A stretch of 64,000 bases of DNA from Septoria linicola (GCA_024114885.1 CP099423.1:2294001-2358000), one strand, 5' to 3'. Positions 24,250-34,896 are shown, counted from the stretch's first letter. Program-made: numbers and translations. The notes: generated by a model not told the origin, from the letters alone.

Positions 24250-25080
24250 TATAAGTTTATCTAGCGCCTTAATCTTAGACTAGAACTCGCCGATTACCTT
24301 ATACTAGTATTAATAAGTTACTCTACTATAGTTAGTAGAGCCTAGCGTACTAGTAGATAGCTTAATAGCGTACTTAGCCTAAATGTCCTCCTCTTAAGAC
24401 AAGCTTAGTAGGTTATCGATAATAACGTTTATAGAGTTTCTTTTTAACTTAGAAGGATCTAATAGTACCTAAACCTATATACTACGATCTTCCTTTTCGA
24501 ATTCTTCTAATATACTCTCTTTTCTCTTAATCTCTCTATATAGAAAGTAGAGCTCGATATACTAACCTTCTTTATCTTCCTAAGCGAGATCTTTAAGAGA
24601 TTTCTTTTCCTCTATCTTCTTAAGAGCCTTCCTCTCTCTATATAATATTAGCGCTAACTATATACGCCGACTACGTTTACCGACTATATATATAATAGTA
24701 TAATAGAGACTTACTATTATTTAGTAAAGCTTGCCTTATAGACTAGTTTCTATTAATTAATATACGTCTTCTACGCGTCCTTATCGAGGCTATCCTACCC
24801 TAGTAGTATAGCTATTTACTTTATCTTAAAACGACTAAAAGCTTAATTCTTTACTTTACGTTTTCGGTCTACTTTAGCCTTATCTTCGTCTATAGCTTAA
24901 GTACGTACGCGGTCGCGTAGTATATTTAGATTAATCGAGTAGTCTTTAATATCCTTTCTTATCGTAGTAAGTCTTACGCGTTTCGTCTCGAGTTTAGAAA
25001 GAGACTCTACCTTATACTTCTAACGTACTATTTCTAGGACAATTAGTATTAAAAGTATCGCGTTCGATAGCTATAACGGT
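24250..25080 (-). pseudogene. Unrecognised minus-strand coding-like block in hAT-B
   Basis: From about 25065 downward one frame reads with few stops through a basic, helical-looking stretch (e.g. KVESLSKLETKRVRLTTIRK, then RVRT-AIDEDKAKVDRKRKV). It continues after an intron-like gap containing GTAGTCGG-type motifs (24660-24690) into RERKALKKIEEKKSLKDLA, a Lys/Glu-rich coiled-coil-like segment. Stops are again TAG/TAA at Gln/Trp-compatible sites. It could be the N-terminal part of the transposase or a second element-encoded protein. I cannot assign a family. Confidence 0.4.
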
Positions 25081-26402
25081 TACCTACTAAATAGTAGTAG
25101 AATTAGGTAGGTTAGATAAGCGATAGTAATATACGACGAATTTAGTTATAAGTATAGATAGTTAGAAAGTAAGGTTTAGAATTTATAGGAAGTAAGGAAA
25201 TCTAAGGTTTAAGAGCTAACTAAGCGAGAGTAACGTTAAGGTAGGTCCGCTCCTAGATACTTTAATATAGCTTTTTAGATAATATTAGTTATCGGTATAT
25301 ATAGTCGGTACTTTACTATTAGATTATATTATAGTATAGGCTAATATATCTACTAAGTCCGCCTATCCTAGGTCTCTATAGTATATCTACTAGATAGAAG
25401 AAAGATTACTTTAAAAAGAGAAGTATAGGCTAATTATATAAGACTAATAGTAGATTATAGAGACCTAGCTTTTATTCTAGAAAGGATATCTTAACTTCTT
25501 AAGAAGTACTTACTTATTTATACTTACCTTTTCTACTATATATAACCTTATATATTAGCTAGAGATATTATAATTTTAGCTATTATATTAAGAACTATCC
25601 TATCGATCTATAGACTAGGTTTAAAACTCTTTAAGCTACTTAATAAGTTAATAGGCTTAATAGATTACTAAAATAGTATAAATCCTAAGAATCCTATAGT
25701 ATATATTAATAGAATAAATATTTAGTTTTAAGATATTTTAAGGCCTAATAACGAGATACTACTATTAAGTCTATTATAGAGAAAGTTTTTCTTTAGATTT
25801 AGAAGATTCTACTAATCTTTTAGAACTAGCCTTTTTAATTAGTCTTAGAAAAGAGAGAGAGTATTACTACTTTATATTTATATATTTTATATATCTAGTA
25901 TATATAGTAAAAATATTCTCTTCTATAGTATTATAGATAATTTATTATTAATAGAATAGGCCTTAGTTTAGTATAACTTAGAACTAATAGCTTATTTTTT
26001 AATTATTCTATACTAATATCTAATTATATAGATCTAGTAAACTAATATCGACTATAACTATCCTCTAGTTCTACGCTTCTAGAATTAATCAAGATAAGAT
26101 TTATAGTCGGTAATCGTAGTTAGTAGTAGTTTTCCTTATATAGTACCTTCCTATTTAGGTATAGACGTAGGATCTAGTAAGTTTCTTAGTATCTCTTTAG
26201 ACTCGAGGTTCTATAGCTTATAGCGTCTTAGTAAGTTTTAGTATCTTTCTAACTACCTACTTCTTCTTTCTTTACTTCCTTCCTCCTATCTCTATCTTTT
26301 CCTTTATTTCTTATACCGTTCTTCGATTACGACGCTCTATATAGGAGCGATAATCAAGTATCGATCCTTTTAAGTCCTTCTTAGTATTTATAATCGTATA
26401 GT

Positions 26403-26832
26403 CTACTAAAAGTAGCTATTCTAGAGAGTACTACTTAGAAGCCTATTAAGCCTTAGAAGAAGGTTATTATAGTAAAAACGAACACTCGTCGGAAGCGTAT
26501 ACCTCGTAATAGTAGATAGAAACGTCGTATTTTTAAGTTAGGTACTATTACGCTTCGTTAGATTAAGAAATTATAGAGTATAATAATAGAACTATATATC
26601 TAACGCCTCCTATTCTAGTAGCTTGTCTACGAGATCGTTCTTACTTTTAGTAGTAGGCTACGCTATTAATTAGTAGCCTTAGAATATCTCTAAGAGGTAG
26701 CTAAAGCGTTCCTTACTACTAAATTTAAGATATCTAATCTCCTAGCTATCTATATAAAGTAGGTTATACTATAGGCTAAGGATCTATAGCTATACTATCG
26801 TATTCGTATAAGGTTTACTAGCTAGGACGGTA
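26403..26832 (+). pseudogene. Histone H3-like sequence 1 (divergent), RIP-degraded
   Basis: One continuous frame (codon start at 26475, plus strand) aligns with the full H3 fold with a single one-residue insertion. The tail reads RRKRIPRNSR-KRRIFK, then LGTITLR-IKKL-S for the alpha-N helix (PGTVALREIRRYQ in H3). Next come ELYI-RLLF--LVYEI for alpha-1 (ELLIRKLPFQRLVREI), SSRLRY-LVALEYL-EVAKAF for alpha-2 ([20 protein letters not shown]), and NLLAIYIK-VIL-AKDL-L for loop 2/alpha-3 ([19 protein letters not shown]). Hyphens are in-frame TAA/TAG; most fall where Gln, Trp or Arg stands in H3. No intron is needed. The divergence exceeds that of canonical H3 and resembles a variant (CENP-A-like possible). 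The call rests on manual alignment. Confidence 0.7.
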
Positions 26833-27249
26833 GTATAGTTTAGTAGAAGCGTAAGTCTACTAACTATAGATACCGACTATATTTCTAACCTATTATCTTA
26901 GTAGATATATAGCGAGTTCCTCTAGAGAATAGAGAGGTCGTTAGTACCTTAGGCTTTAGACTCTAAATTCTAGCTCTATATTAAAACCTTATAATTTCGA
27001 CCTTATAACTATAACTCTAAATAAATATAATATTATTAATATTCTTTCGCGTTCTCGCGCGATATAGTACTTCTAGTTAACTATACCTTCTTTAATCGTC
27101 TCGTATAAGACGCCGCTATACTTACGCCTAAATAACGCGCTCTTACTAATTAAGTATTATATTCTCCTACTCTATTAGCGTAAATTTAAATAGAGAGAGC
27201 TAGCGACTAGCCTTAAGGATAGGCTAATAATCTAATTCTTATCGATATA

Positions 27250-27950
27250 TAAGATAGTAATAATAAAGATAATAATAAATACGCGCCTAAAGAGGAGGAT
27301 AATAAAGACGCGTCTAAAAAGGAGAATAATAAGCCTTCTACTCTAAATAAGCCTACTACTAGTAGGAAGGGCCTTAGTAGAAAGCGGCCTATTACGTAAA
27401 AAGCGCCTCGTAAGATAGTAATAAAGAAGAAGAGAAGAGCCGGTCTAAAACTTACTATAAAGAAGAAATCCTATATCTTAAAAGTATAGTCGAATACTTA
27501 GAACGTAGCGCGAGCTAGTAGGCTTTCTAAGAAGGCTCTAGTAGTAAGAAGAGTAAAGAAGCCTTATCGCTATAAGCTAGGTAGTAAGTTAAAACATAGT
27601 TAGTAAACGTAGTCGGTATACTAATCTACTATAGTTTTAGCCTTATAAGAGATTTATATATTTTAGAGGACTAGGGATCTACTTATTAGTAAGCTACCCT
27701 TCTAGCGACTAGTAAGAGAGGTCGCCTATAGCTTTAAGTAGGATCTACGCTTTTAGGCTACTATACTAGAAGCGTTATAAGAGGTAGTAGAGCTCTATTT
27801 AATAAAGGTTTTTAAGAGTATATATCCTTCTATATTACTATTTAGTAGCTTATACTAACTTATATAGATACTAACTTCTATACTATCTATATAAAGCGAG
27901 TTACGATCTAGTAGAAGGATATATAGCTCGTTTAGAGAATACTTCGTATA
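27250..27950 (+). pseudogene. Histone H3-like sequence 2 (near-canonical core, two introns), RIP-degraded
   Basis: Exon 1 runs from about 27250 to 27583 and encodes a long basic tail with H3-like pieces (RKRPIT-KAPRK and RRVKKPYRYKLG against GGKAPRK and GGVKKPHRYKPG). Intron 1 is 27584-27634 (gtaagt...ctactatag). Exon 2, 27635-27817, reads LAL-EIYIF-RTRDLLISK then LPF-RLVREVAYSFK-DLRF and ATILEAL-EVVELYLIKVF, close to alpha-N/alpha-1/alpha-2 of H3. Intron 2 is 27818-27867 (gtatat...actaac...tatag). Exon 3 reads NTNFYTIYIKRVTI--KDI-L, against [21 protein letters not shown]. The hyphens are TAA/TAG where H3 has Gln or similar. The tail carries an insertion of about 35-40 residues compared with H3, and the C-terminus may extend past the usual end. 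Confidence 0.82.
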
Positions 27951-28407
27951 TAGAGCGTTATAGATAATAAGGGTTATTTAAAGTAGTATAGTACTATATA
28001 TTATATTTAGCGTAAGGAATAGCGTTTAGGCTACTTCGAGATACCTAGCTACGTAGTAGAAGCGCGGTATTAAATTATATTATAACTATAGCGAACGATA
28101 TAAGATTACTTTCTACTTTTATACTATAAAACCTTCGTTTTCTCTTATCCCTATAGTCGGTATATATAGTCGGCGCCTATCGTCCTTTTCACGTACTTAG
28201 ATACTTAAAATACGTAGATTTTAGTATACCTATACCTATACTCCTATAGGTACCTACGTAGGTATACGCCCTAACCTATATTTTCTAGTTATAGGTACTA
28301 CCTATTAAGCTTTAGTAGGTTACCTCTCTAACCTATATCGATTACTAAGAATATAGGTTTAGACCTAACTCTACCTATACTAACCTATTCCGACGTCTAC
28401 TAAAACT

Positions 28408-30372
28408 AATAGAGATATACGAGCCTCTTTCGCTACTAAATAATAACGCGTAGACGACTATACTATCTTTAATTAAATTAGCTAGTAGAAGGTATATCTC
28501 GAGTAGAAGATAAGCGACGATTAATTACTTTATAATACTACCTTAAAGCGATTACGCCGGCTCCTTAGCTTCTAAAACTAACGTATTTTAGACCTCGTAT
28601 CTTAGAACTATATAACCTACTAGCGTTAGTTAATAAAGCTATTTACTAGCTTAAAACTAGCTGTCTAACGCTTTATAAGCGAGGTATAGAGCGACGTTGT
28701 CGTATCCTTTAATAGTTAGAAGTCTAATAACGAGCTAGAGTTAATAGGGATATTTAGACACTTTATCGATAAATATAGTTATAATCGTATAGTAATACTA
28801 GGCTTACGTAATATGTTTAGCTTATACGATTTATTAGATATTATAGATACTATACTAGAGGTTATCTATAAATATAGTATTAAGAAGAAGGTTAAATACT
28901 TTATATCTAATAACGTAAATAGTAACGATAAGGTATACCGATTACTCGCTACCTCGCTCGGCCTTAATCTACTTAAATATAGACTACGCTATACTATATA
29001 TATTATTAATTTAGTCTATAAAGCTATCCTTTATAGTATCGATATTAACGCGATTAATCAAGCCTACGAATTCGATAGCGATAGCGATAATATAGAGCCT
29101 TTAGATAAGGTAGAAGATAATAAAGAAGTAGCTTAATTCGAGCGCTTAATCTATACTTAAAATAACCTCGAGAAACACGTTATTTAGTATAGGCGTAGAC
29201 TACTTAGTAAACTATATAATATTGTTATCTACGCGCGTAGCTTAATAACACGTCGCTAGTTCTTTAAGAGTAAGTAGAAGGAAGCTAATCTAGATATAGT
29301 AATACTAGAGCTTATTTTAAATAGTAGTATAAGGTAGAATAGCGATTACGATATAATAGAGCGAGCTCTTAAGCTTAAAGACGCGTTAGAGCTATATTAG
29401 GCTTACTTTCGCGAGATAGACGACAAGCCGCTAGCTACTAAAGATTACCTTAATAGTAACGACTAGTATAAGCTCTAAGAGCTCTATTTATTACTTAATC
29501 TAATAAAGGAAGCGTTAATAGGTTTATAGATAGATAGTATATATATCTATAGCTTATTATAGTAGTTACTTATAACGCTAAACCTACTAATAAGCGTATT
29601 AGAGGATCTTAAAACATAGTAAGATTTACTACTAAACTTATACTTTAAGATATATGTTTTAATAGGTTAGAAGAAGCTAGATAAGTACTTCGCGCTTACT
29701 AATCGTTTACCTACTTATATAGCCTTAATAGTACTTTATCCGTACTTTAAACTACGCTAGTTTAACACTATATAGAAGGATCTCTACTTTAATCTAGAGG
29801 TAAAGAAATAACGCTATAGTAACGCTAGGTCTAGCGTACGTAATAAGCGCTTATAGGCTTTATAAATACTATTATAGAGCGAGTTGTTTACCGAGCGTAT
29901 ACGTAGAGTTATTAAGGCCTTATAGATCGAGTATAGCGAGCGATTTAGTACTATAAACGCGACTATAGCGACCGAGCCCTCTTAATTAAATACTACTACG
30001 AACCGCGATCCTACGTAATACGAGTAAGGACTATAGCTAAGTAAAGAGATTATATAGGACGAGTATAATCGCTATCTTATAGCGCTACCGGCACTACTAA
30101 AAACAGACGCTTTATAGTAGTAGAACGACTACTACAAAGTATACTCTATACTCTCTAGGCTAGTATATAATATACTAGCTTATCTAGCGTCTTTAACTAC
30201 TACTAAACGTAGCTTCTCCGAAGCCGGTTATACGTTAAATAAGGCTTATTAGTATACGCGTAGTAACTTAGTAGAAGCAAATTAGTGTCTAAAGTTATAG
30301 TTTAGCTATAACATAGTACCGGACAATATAGTAGTAGATATAACGATAGCGGATAATAAGGTAATAAGCTAA
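28408..30372 (+). pseudogene. Older hAT element (hAT-A), right part of transposase, RIP-degraded
   Basis: The right half of an element interrupted by hAT-B. From about 28690 the frame reads SLITS-type host-binding sequence, then GIFRHF-type text, and an uninterrupted piece 28813-29136 (ATG-started by chance) containing KVKYFISNNVNSNDKVYRLL and YTIYIINLVYKAILYS, the hAT catalytic-core motif and the CxxHxxNL helix (Cys/His altered by TG-to-TA). The C-terminal dimerisation domain is at about 30140-30300: ILAYLASLTTTKRSFSEAGY, with stops at TAG codons where Trp and Gln are expected (YW, NQCLKLW). The left half should lie left of 19872. The outer ends and duplication were not found. The 107-residue open frame is a fragment, not a gene of its own. 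Confidence 0.8.
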
Positions 30373-31467
30373 TTATTCACTTATAGGCTATAGAACGTCC
30401 GTGCTTTAGTACGTAGTACTACTAATTAGACGACAGCTATAATATCTACTATAATCTAATTAAACTATGATTATATACTAATTAGACAAACACTACCCTT
30501 AATTAGTGTCTGTCTGTCTATAAGCTAGCCTATTCGTAGCGGCTCTATTCGAGCTCCTCTCTAATTTAAATAGCCTAAAGTCTATATTCTATAAAGATAA
30601 GCTATACGATAGAAGACTATACTCTACGATATATACCGTTACTTTCCTATACCGTATAATCTGTATCCTTCGTAACGCTACTATAACCCCTTATATATAA
30701 CTTTAAAGCTATAGCCGAAGCCTTAAAAGTAGCCTAGAGGGTAGCTAGGCTTTTATTCTCCTCGTTCTTATTATATTAGTAACAAACGAGTAGCAAGTAT
30801 TATCTTTAGCCGACCTTTCGTCTATAATAGTAAATTAGTAGACTATAACCTTCGACTCCGTATCCTTACGAAGCTTTACGAGTAGTCGGTAGTATTCCTC
30901 GAGCGTCTTTTCTAATAAATAGAGAATCTAGATCGTATTCTTCTATAGGTGACTTTAATACCTCGTCGTAGTAGCTATCGAGGCAGTCTACGAGAACGAG
31001 GCTCTCGTCTTCGTTAGCGCTACTTTCCTCGAGTAGACGGTCTATAATCTACTATCGTAAGTATAAGATAGTATAAGGAGGTAGCGGGTATTAGGGCCTC
31101 TACTAACCTCTCTACTCGCTAGAGCGGTATAGATAATAGGGAATATTATATAGTATAGTAATAGAAGGGAAATTAGACGGCTCTAAAGGCGAATATAATC
31201 TAGAGACTTACGTAGCTATATTAGCCGCCGAGTGTTACTAGATTATTAAAATCATTTAGACAAAGAGCTAGATTCCGACTATATGTCGGTAAGATCCTTC
31301 TAGCTAGAGGCAAAGTCGTTATTAGATCCTATACCTCTACTAAGTAAAACGGAGGGGCCCGTATACCGATTATAGGTTAGCTAAAGGGCTAAGTTAGTTC
31401 GAAGCTACTAGAGCTGTTTACTTTACCTTATATAAGACAAGCTCTTTAGAGAATCTAACTACTTTAC
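30373..31467. other. RIP-treated repeat DNA, unidentified
   Basis: No alignable protein was found. Around 30430-30520 a less mutated island occurs with repeated ctaattaga / taattagtgtctgtctgtc text, which could be an element end. Otherwise CA/TG-poor sequence of unknown origin. Confidence 0.4.
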
Positions 31468-31475
31468 TTTAATAC

Positions 31476-32825
31476 TATAGAAGTTGAATAATAAATAGCT
31501 ATTTAGAGGATTTAATTCATTTAATCGTTAAATGAATTTAAATACTTTAGCCTCTAAATATTATAAATATTCAAGATTTAATAGGTAAATATATAGTTTA
31601 CTTAGAGGCCTTTATATATAAAAGAGAAGTAAAGTCCTAAGTAAACAGATTAGCCTAGTTCTAACTATATTAATTAACTATTAAAGGGACGTTACTTATA
31701 GTACTACTACGCTTTAATAAGTACTAGTAATCTTTTAGTACTATTTATAAGGAGTACTATAGCGATATATCTAGAGCTATTCTAAAATAACTAGGCATTA
31801 TACGTTAGAATAGCTATCTTCTAATAGCTAAAGAGATATATACTACGAGGCTAATACTTAAGATAATATTCGAGCGCTACCTAGAGCTATAGTACTACTA
31901 GCTTACTACTACGGACTAGAGGCTTCTATACGATATTACTAGCTTCCTTAGCCTTTTTAAAGAGCTAATAAAGAAGATAGAAGGTAATAAAGCTACTCTT
32001 AACGCGTTTTAACTAGCTATAGAGTTTATTATCGACTACTTTAGTAATTAGTTAAGGCTCTACTCTTAAGCGTCTATAATACGATTAGCTATTCGATAAA
32101 GCTAACTAGTATTTAAGAAATAGTATACTACGATTAATAATATAGGCGTATATATTACTACTATACTACTTTATCTAGACTTCTACTTTATATAGATCTC
32201 TAGTCGTTAGTTAACGCTAATAAAGAGAGTATAGCTAGATAAGAGTATAGAGAAGGTACGCGGGCTTTAGTAGTACTATAAAGACAAGTTCTCGCTAACT
32301 AGCGTAAGTAAAGATACGTATAATAGTAAGCCGTTATTATTCGAATAGTAGTAATTATAATAGTAGAGCGTTACGAGCGATTAAGATAAGTTTAAAACGT
32401 TTATTTACGCTTATCGTTTTAAACTACTAGTAGTTAATAGTAAGCGCTAGATAGTACTAGAATAGTAGTACTAATCTACTTAGCGCTAAGCTTAGCCTAT
32501 ACTCTTATAGATAGCTATTAATATACTATCTGTATTACTAATAAGCGCTAAGTCCGAGCGTACGTTTAGTAGCGCTAGGCGTACTATTCTATAGATACGC
32601 TCGTAGCTCGATAGTACTACTATAACTTAGTCTAAATATACTAAAAGTTAGTAGAAGTTAGGTATTACTAAGATTATAGTAGATAGCGCTATAGAATGAG
32701 TTATTACTACTACGTGTATAGATAATTATTGAGTATTCAGAGTGAATATTGCGATTCAATTCAGTAATTGAATTGAATCTGAATCTAGGTCATTGAATGA
32801 CAATATTCAAGATTCAACTTCTATG
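31476..32825 (+). mobile_element. Short internally deleted hAT element (hAT-C)
   Basis: The left end reads TATAGAAGTTGAAT and the right end backwards CATAGAAGTTGAAT; the single difference is a CA-to-TA change. Flanks are TTTAATAC (31468-31475) and TTTGATAC (32826-32833), an 8-bp duplication with one TG-to-TA change. Only the C-terminal half of a hAT transposase can be read: DITSFLSLFKELIKKIEGNK, then AINILSVLLISAKSERTFSS (dimerisation block, SERTFSSA) near 32510-32580. Both ends also contain AT-rich palindromic text built from attcaat/attgaat words. At 1350 bp it cannot be autonomous. It forms the right border of the first RIP tract, next to a decayed single-copy gene. Confidence 0.78.
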
Positions 32826-32896
32826 TTTGATACTGCTTAGTCCAAGTCCTGTGTTGCTTCGATCTACATATAGTAAACGAACACCGAAATGTTCCA

Positions 32897-33465
32897 TCAC
32901 TGCTTCGCAGTCGAAAAACTTCCCTCTACCTGCTGCACGCCCTCAGCACCGAGCAACCACGACACTCTATCCCTGGTCAGTTGTTCAGCCTCCGGCTTCA
33001 ACTTCGATTCGTGTAGCGAGAAGTCATCCACTGTGCCGAGTCTCATAAGCTTAAACCCTTGATACCCACTGCTTCGACAATACATGAGAGTACCGCAAAC
33101 GGAGCAGAAGTAATTTGCCATCTCGTTGCCAGAGGCGAGGGTTTGATGCTGGGAGTACCGGGACAGCTTCTCTTCGCCGCGGGTGTGGACAGCGCCAGCG
33201 TCTGCGACGACGAGTATCGTGGAGAACATCGAGGCTGTCTAGTAGCTTAGCAGCTACGATTGTGGTTGTATTGCGCAATGAGGCGCCGGTCGTATGATCT
33301 TGCGGCAGTCGGTACAGTTGCAGATGAAAGATCCTCTGTAGTCAGGGCCCTCAGTTGCCTGCGAAGAACATTCAGATGGGATGTCCCTTTTTAAGCGAAG
33401 ATTTGACGTCAAACAAATTCAATCTGGACAATTCCGTAGAAACATGTTGCGGTAGCGGTATGCTC
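32897..33465 (-). pseudogene. GFA/CENP-V-domain protein (glutathione-dependent formaldehyde-activating fold), decayed
   Basis: Three exon-like blocks on the minus strand: 33465-33415 (TATATCFYGIVQIEF), 33358-33296 (ATEGPDYRGSFICNCTDCRKI) and 33238-32897 (TASMFSTILVV...GNEMANYFCSVCGTLMYC...LGTVDDF...KLKPEAEQ). Together they match the fungal GFA domain with zinc ligands in CNCTDC and CSVC. Defects seen: the first CxC-type motif reads CFYG, so the second Cys is Tyr (TGC to TAC); no in-frame ATG lies near the expected start; and the second intron (33295-33239) begins AT instead of GT although its branch site and ctactag acceptor are fine. The gene lies 64 bases from hAT-C, so damage by RIP spreading is plausible. 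Family members are zinc-binding carbon-sulfur lyases of mostly unknown substrate. Confidence 0.8.
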
Positions 33466-34896
33466 GGCGTTCTCGCCGTGAGCACCTTCTGTGGCCAGAG
33501 GAATCGGTCCCTCTTGAGCTTTCGGTATGTGGGAACTCGTCGTCAATGTATGAGCTGTGTGATGTTCTTGGTAGCCTGAGCTGATCAAGTCGGGTTCGCC
33601 TGAGGAGATGGGAGTTGCAACAGATCGGTATTTGTACTGGACTGTCTGTAGTTGAAGTGGCCATGAGCACATAGGATGTGGCCCATTACTGCGATCAATG
33701 CGGTTTGTAAGCCGCACTAAGTAGACTGTGGTGTCGTTGGCGCTAGCTGTTAGCCGTCTTGCATAAAATTGTTGTAGGCTCCGTCAGGGTCGAGACAATT
33801 TGGATGATTCTTGAGTCGGATCGTCCAGGATCACTAATCATGTCTTAGCCCAACTCGACCTTTGTAGAGCTCGAGCAGATTTCGAGCTGCGCTTTTCCTC
33901 GCCGACAATGTTCAGATCTCCCTTTGAATGTGCAAACAATTCCATTACGGAAGTCCGGAGGTAGAAGAAACATCAGGTGTGAGGAAGCATTGCCGGCAGA
34001 TGACCGATCATATCTGCCTCGGCCCCTAGAAGATATATAGCTCCGCACGAGTTGGAAGAGATGCACGCGGACTGAGCCAGTTGATAGCAGGGAGGCGTGA
34101 CTGCACGTCAATATAGGTGTCTGTGCACACAGACATTTGAACAGGCACCGATCTTTTCTCGAGACCTGCTCGTTATCAATCTCGAAAGGGCGAAGTGACA
34201 GACGTCGTGATGCTAAACACATACACCATCTTCTCCACGTATGATGGCTGGCAGCTTGGAAGTGTAGAGCTTGTGAGAAGGTACGGCTGATTCTCAATTG
34301 GCAGTTGCTCACTTTGCAATACCATGCTGCACCAGTCATTCGTACTGTGGCTTCGACTGGCGATGTTGTATCGTGATCTGCTGGCCTGTAAACGGTCCCC
34401 TCATTCGTGTCCTTGGCAGTTGCTACCACGCTACCTTGTGACATAGTGCAGGCCATCGTCCATGAGCTTTTCTGCCCTCTCTGGTCTCGAATCATCCAGT
34501 ACGAAGTCTGCGAGCAAAGTGGTACAGCCCACGTTGAATCTTCATGTTTGGGGCTCTCCGGCCTCGGAACGCCTCTATATACATTCTGAAGGACTAGAGG
34601 GGCGTGCTCTGATGTCCATCGTAACAGTGAAGGCGAGGCTGCGGCAGTATCAACATGACAAAATCGCGAGGCAGCTCACGATTCTTTTCCCAGACACAGT
34701 TGAAGATCTCAGTGCGAGACGAGCACACGCGACTTTACTGCTTCCATCTCGGACTCTCTGGCCAAGCCATACATCGATGGACTCCTTCGAGAGGAAACAG
34801 AGCCTAGACAGGCACGAGCAGTATCTTGAGCATTCCATCTTGAACGGAAGGATTCTCTGTGGCACACATAGTTGCCCACCTGTGACCAGGTATTAC
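33466..34896. other. 1.4 kb intergenic region, no gene supported
   Basis: Two longer open frames (minus 33845-34495, plus 34462-34995) have no recognisable domain. The second overlaps the end of the neighbouring gene on the opposite strand. Both are probably chance. Composition is normal. Confidence 0.45.

Larger units (their letters stand above)
19881..28399. mobile_element. Large hAT transposon (hAT-B), 8.5 kb, with histone H3-like cargo
   Basis: The ends are inverted: the left reads TAGACGTTAGAATAGGTAGG and the right end read backwards TAGACGTCGGAATAGGTTAG (16 of 20 identical, differences mostly transitions); similarity continues inward with AATAGGTTAGTATA. The element is flanked by perfect 8-bp direct repeats CTAAAACT (19873-19880 and 28400-28407), the duplication length of hAT elements. 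The first base pair T-A probably derives from CA by RIP. The left arm encodes a hAT transposase on the minus strand; the middle has another minus-strand coding-like block; the right arm carries two histone H3-like sequences on the plus strand. A second copy begins at 62991. At 8.5 kb it is far larger than a minimal hAT. It is dead in this copy because of stops throughout. Confidence 0.85.
18600..32720. repeat. RIP-degraded nested transposon tract 1
   Basis: Almost every line here is nearly free of CA and TG and dense in TA; for example 19201-19260 and 21901-21960 contain none at all. That is the CpA-to-TpA signature of repeat-induced point mutation acting on both strands. Consequences seen directly: almost no ATG codons, and reading frames that remain alignable to transposases but are littered with TAA/TAG at positions where relatives have Gln or Trp. 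CpG remains common in the hAT parts. The tract contains at least three hAT elements described separately. The part 18600-19870 is RIP-treated and aligned to nothing I recognise, though its right end is the left flank of an interrupted hAT element. Confidence 0.9.

Noticed and set aside
25320..26040. CpG-poorer patch inside hAT-B as a further nested insertion
   Set aside because: Composition differs slightly, but no ends, duplication or alignable protein could be found.
28813..29136. 107-residue ATG-started open frame in the AT-rich tract
   Set aside because: It is a stop-free piece of the hAT-A transposase (ISNN...core, INLV helix), not an independent gene.
18600..32720. Starship-type giant element or CRISPR-like array
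   Set aside because: No DUF3435 captain-like protein was seen, boundaries are those of nested hAT elements, and repeats are not regularly spaced.
33845..34495. 216-codon open frame, minus strand
   Set aside because: No domain, irregular composition rich in Cys/Ser/Arg typical of an out-of-frame reading.
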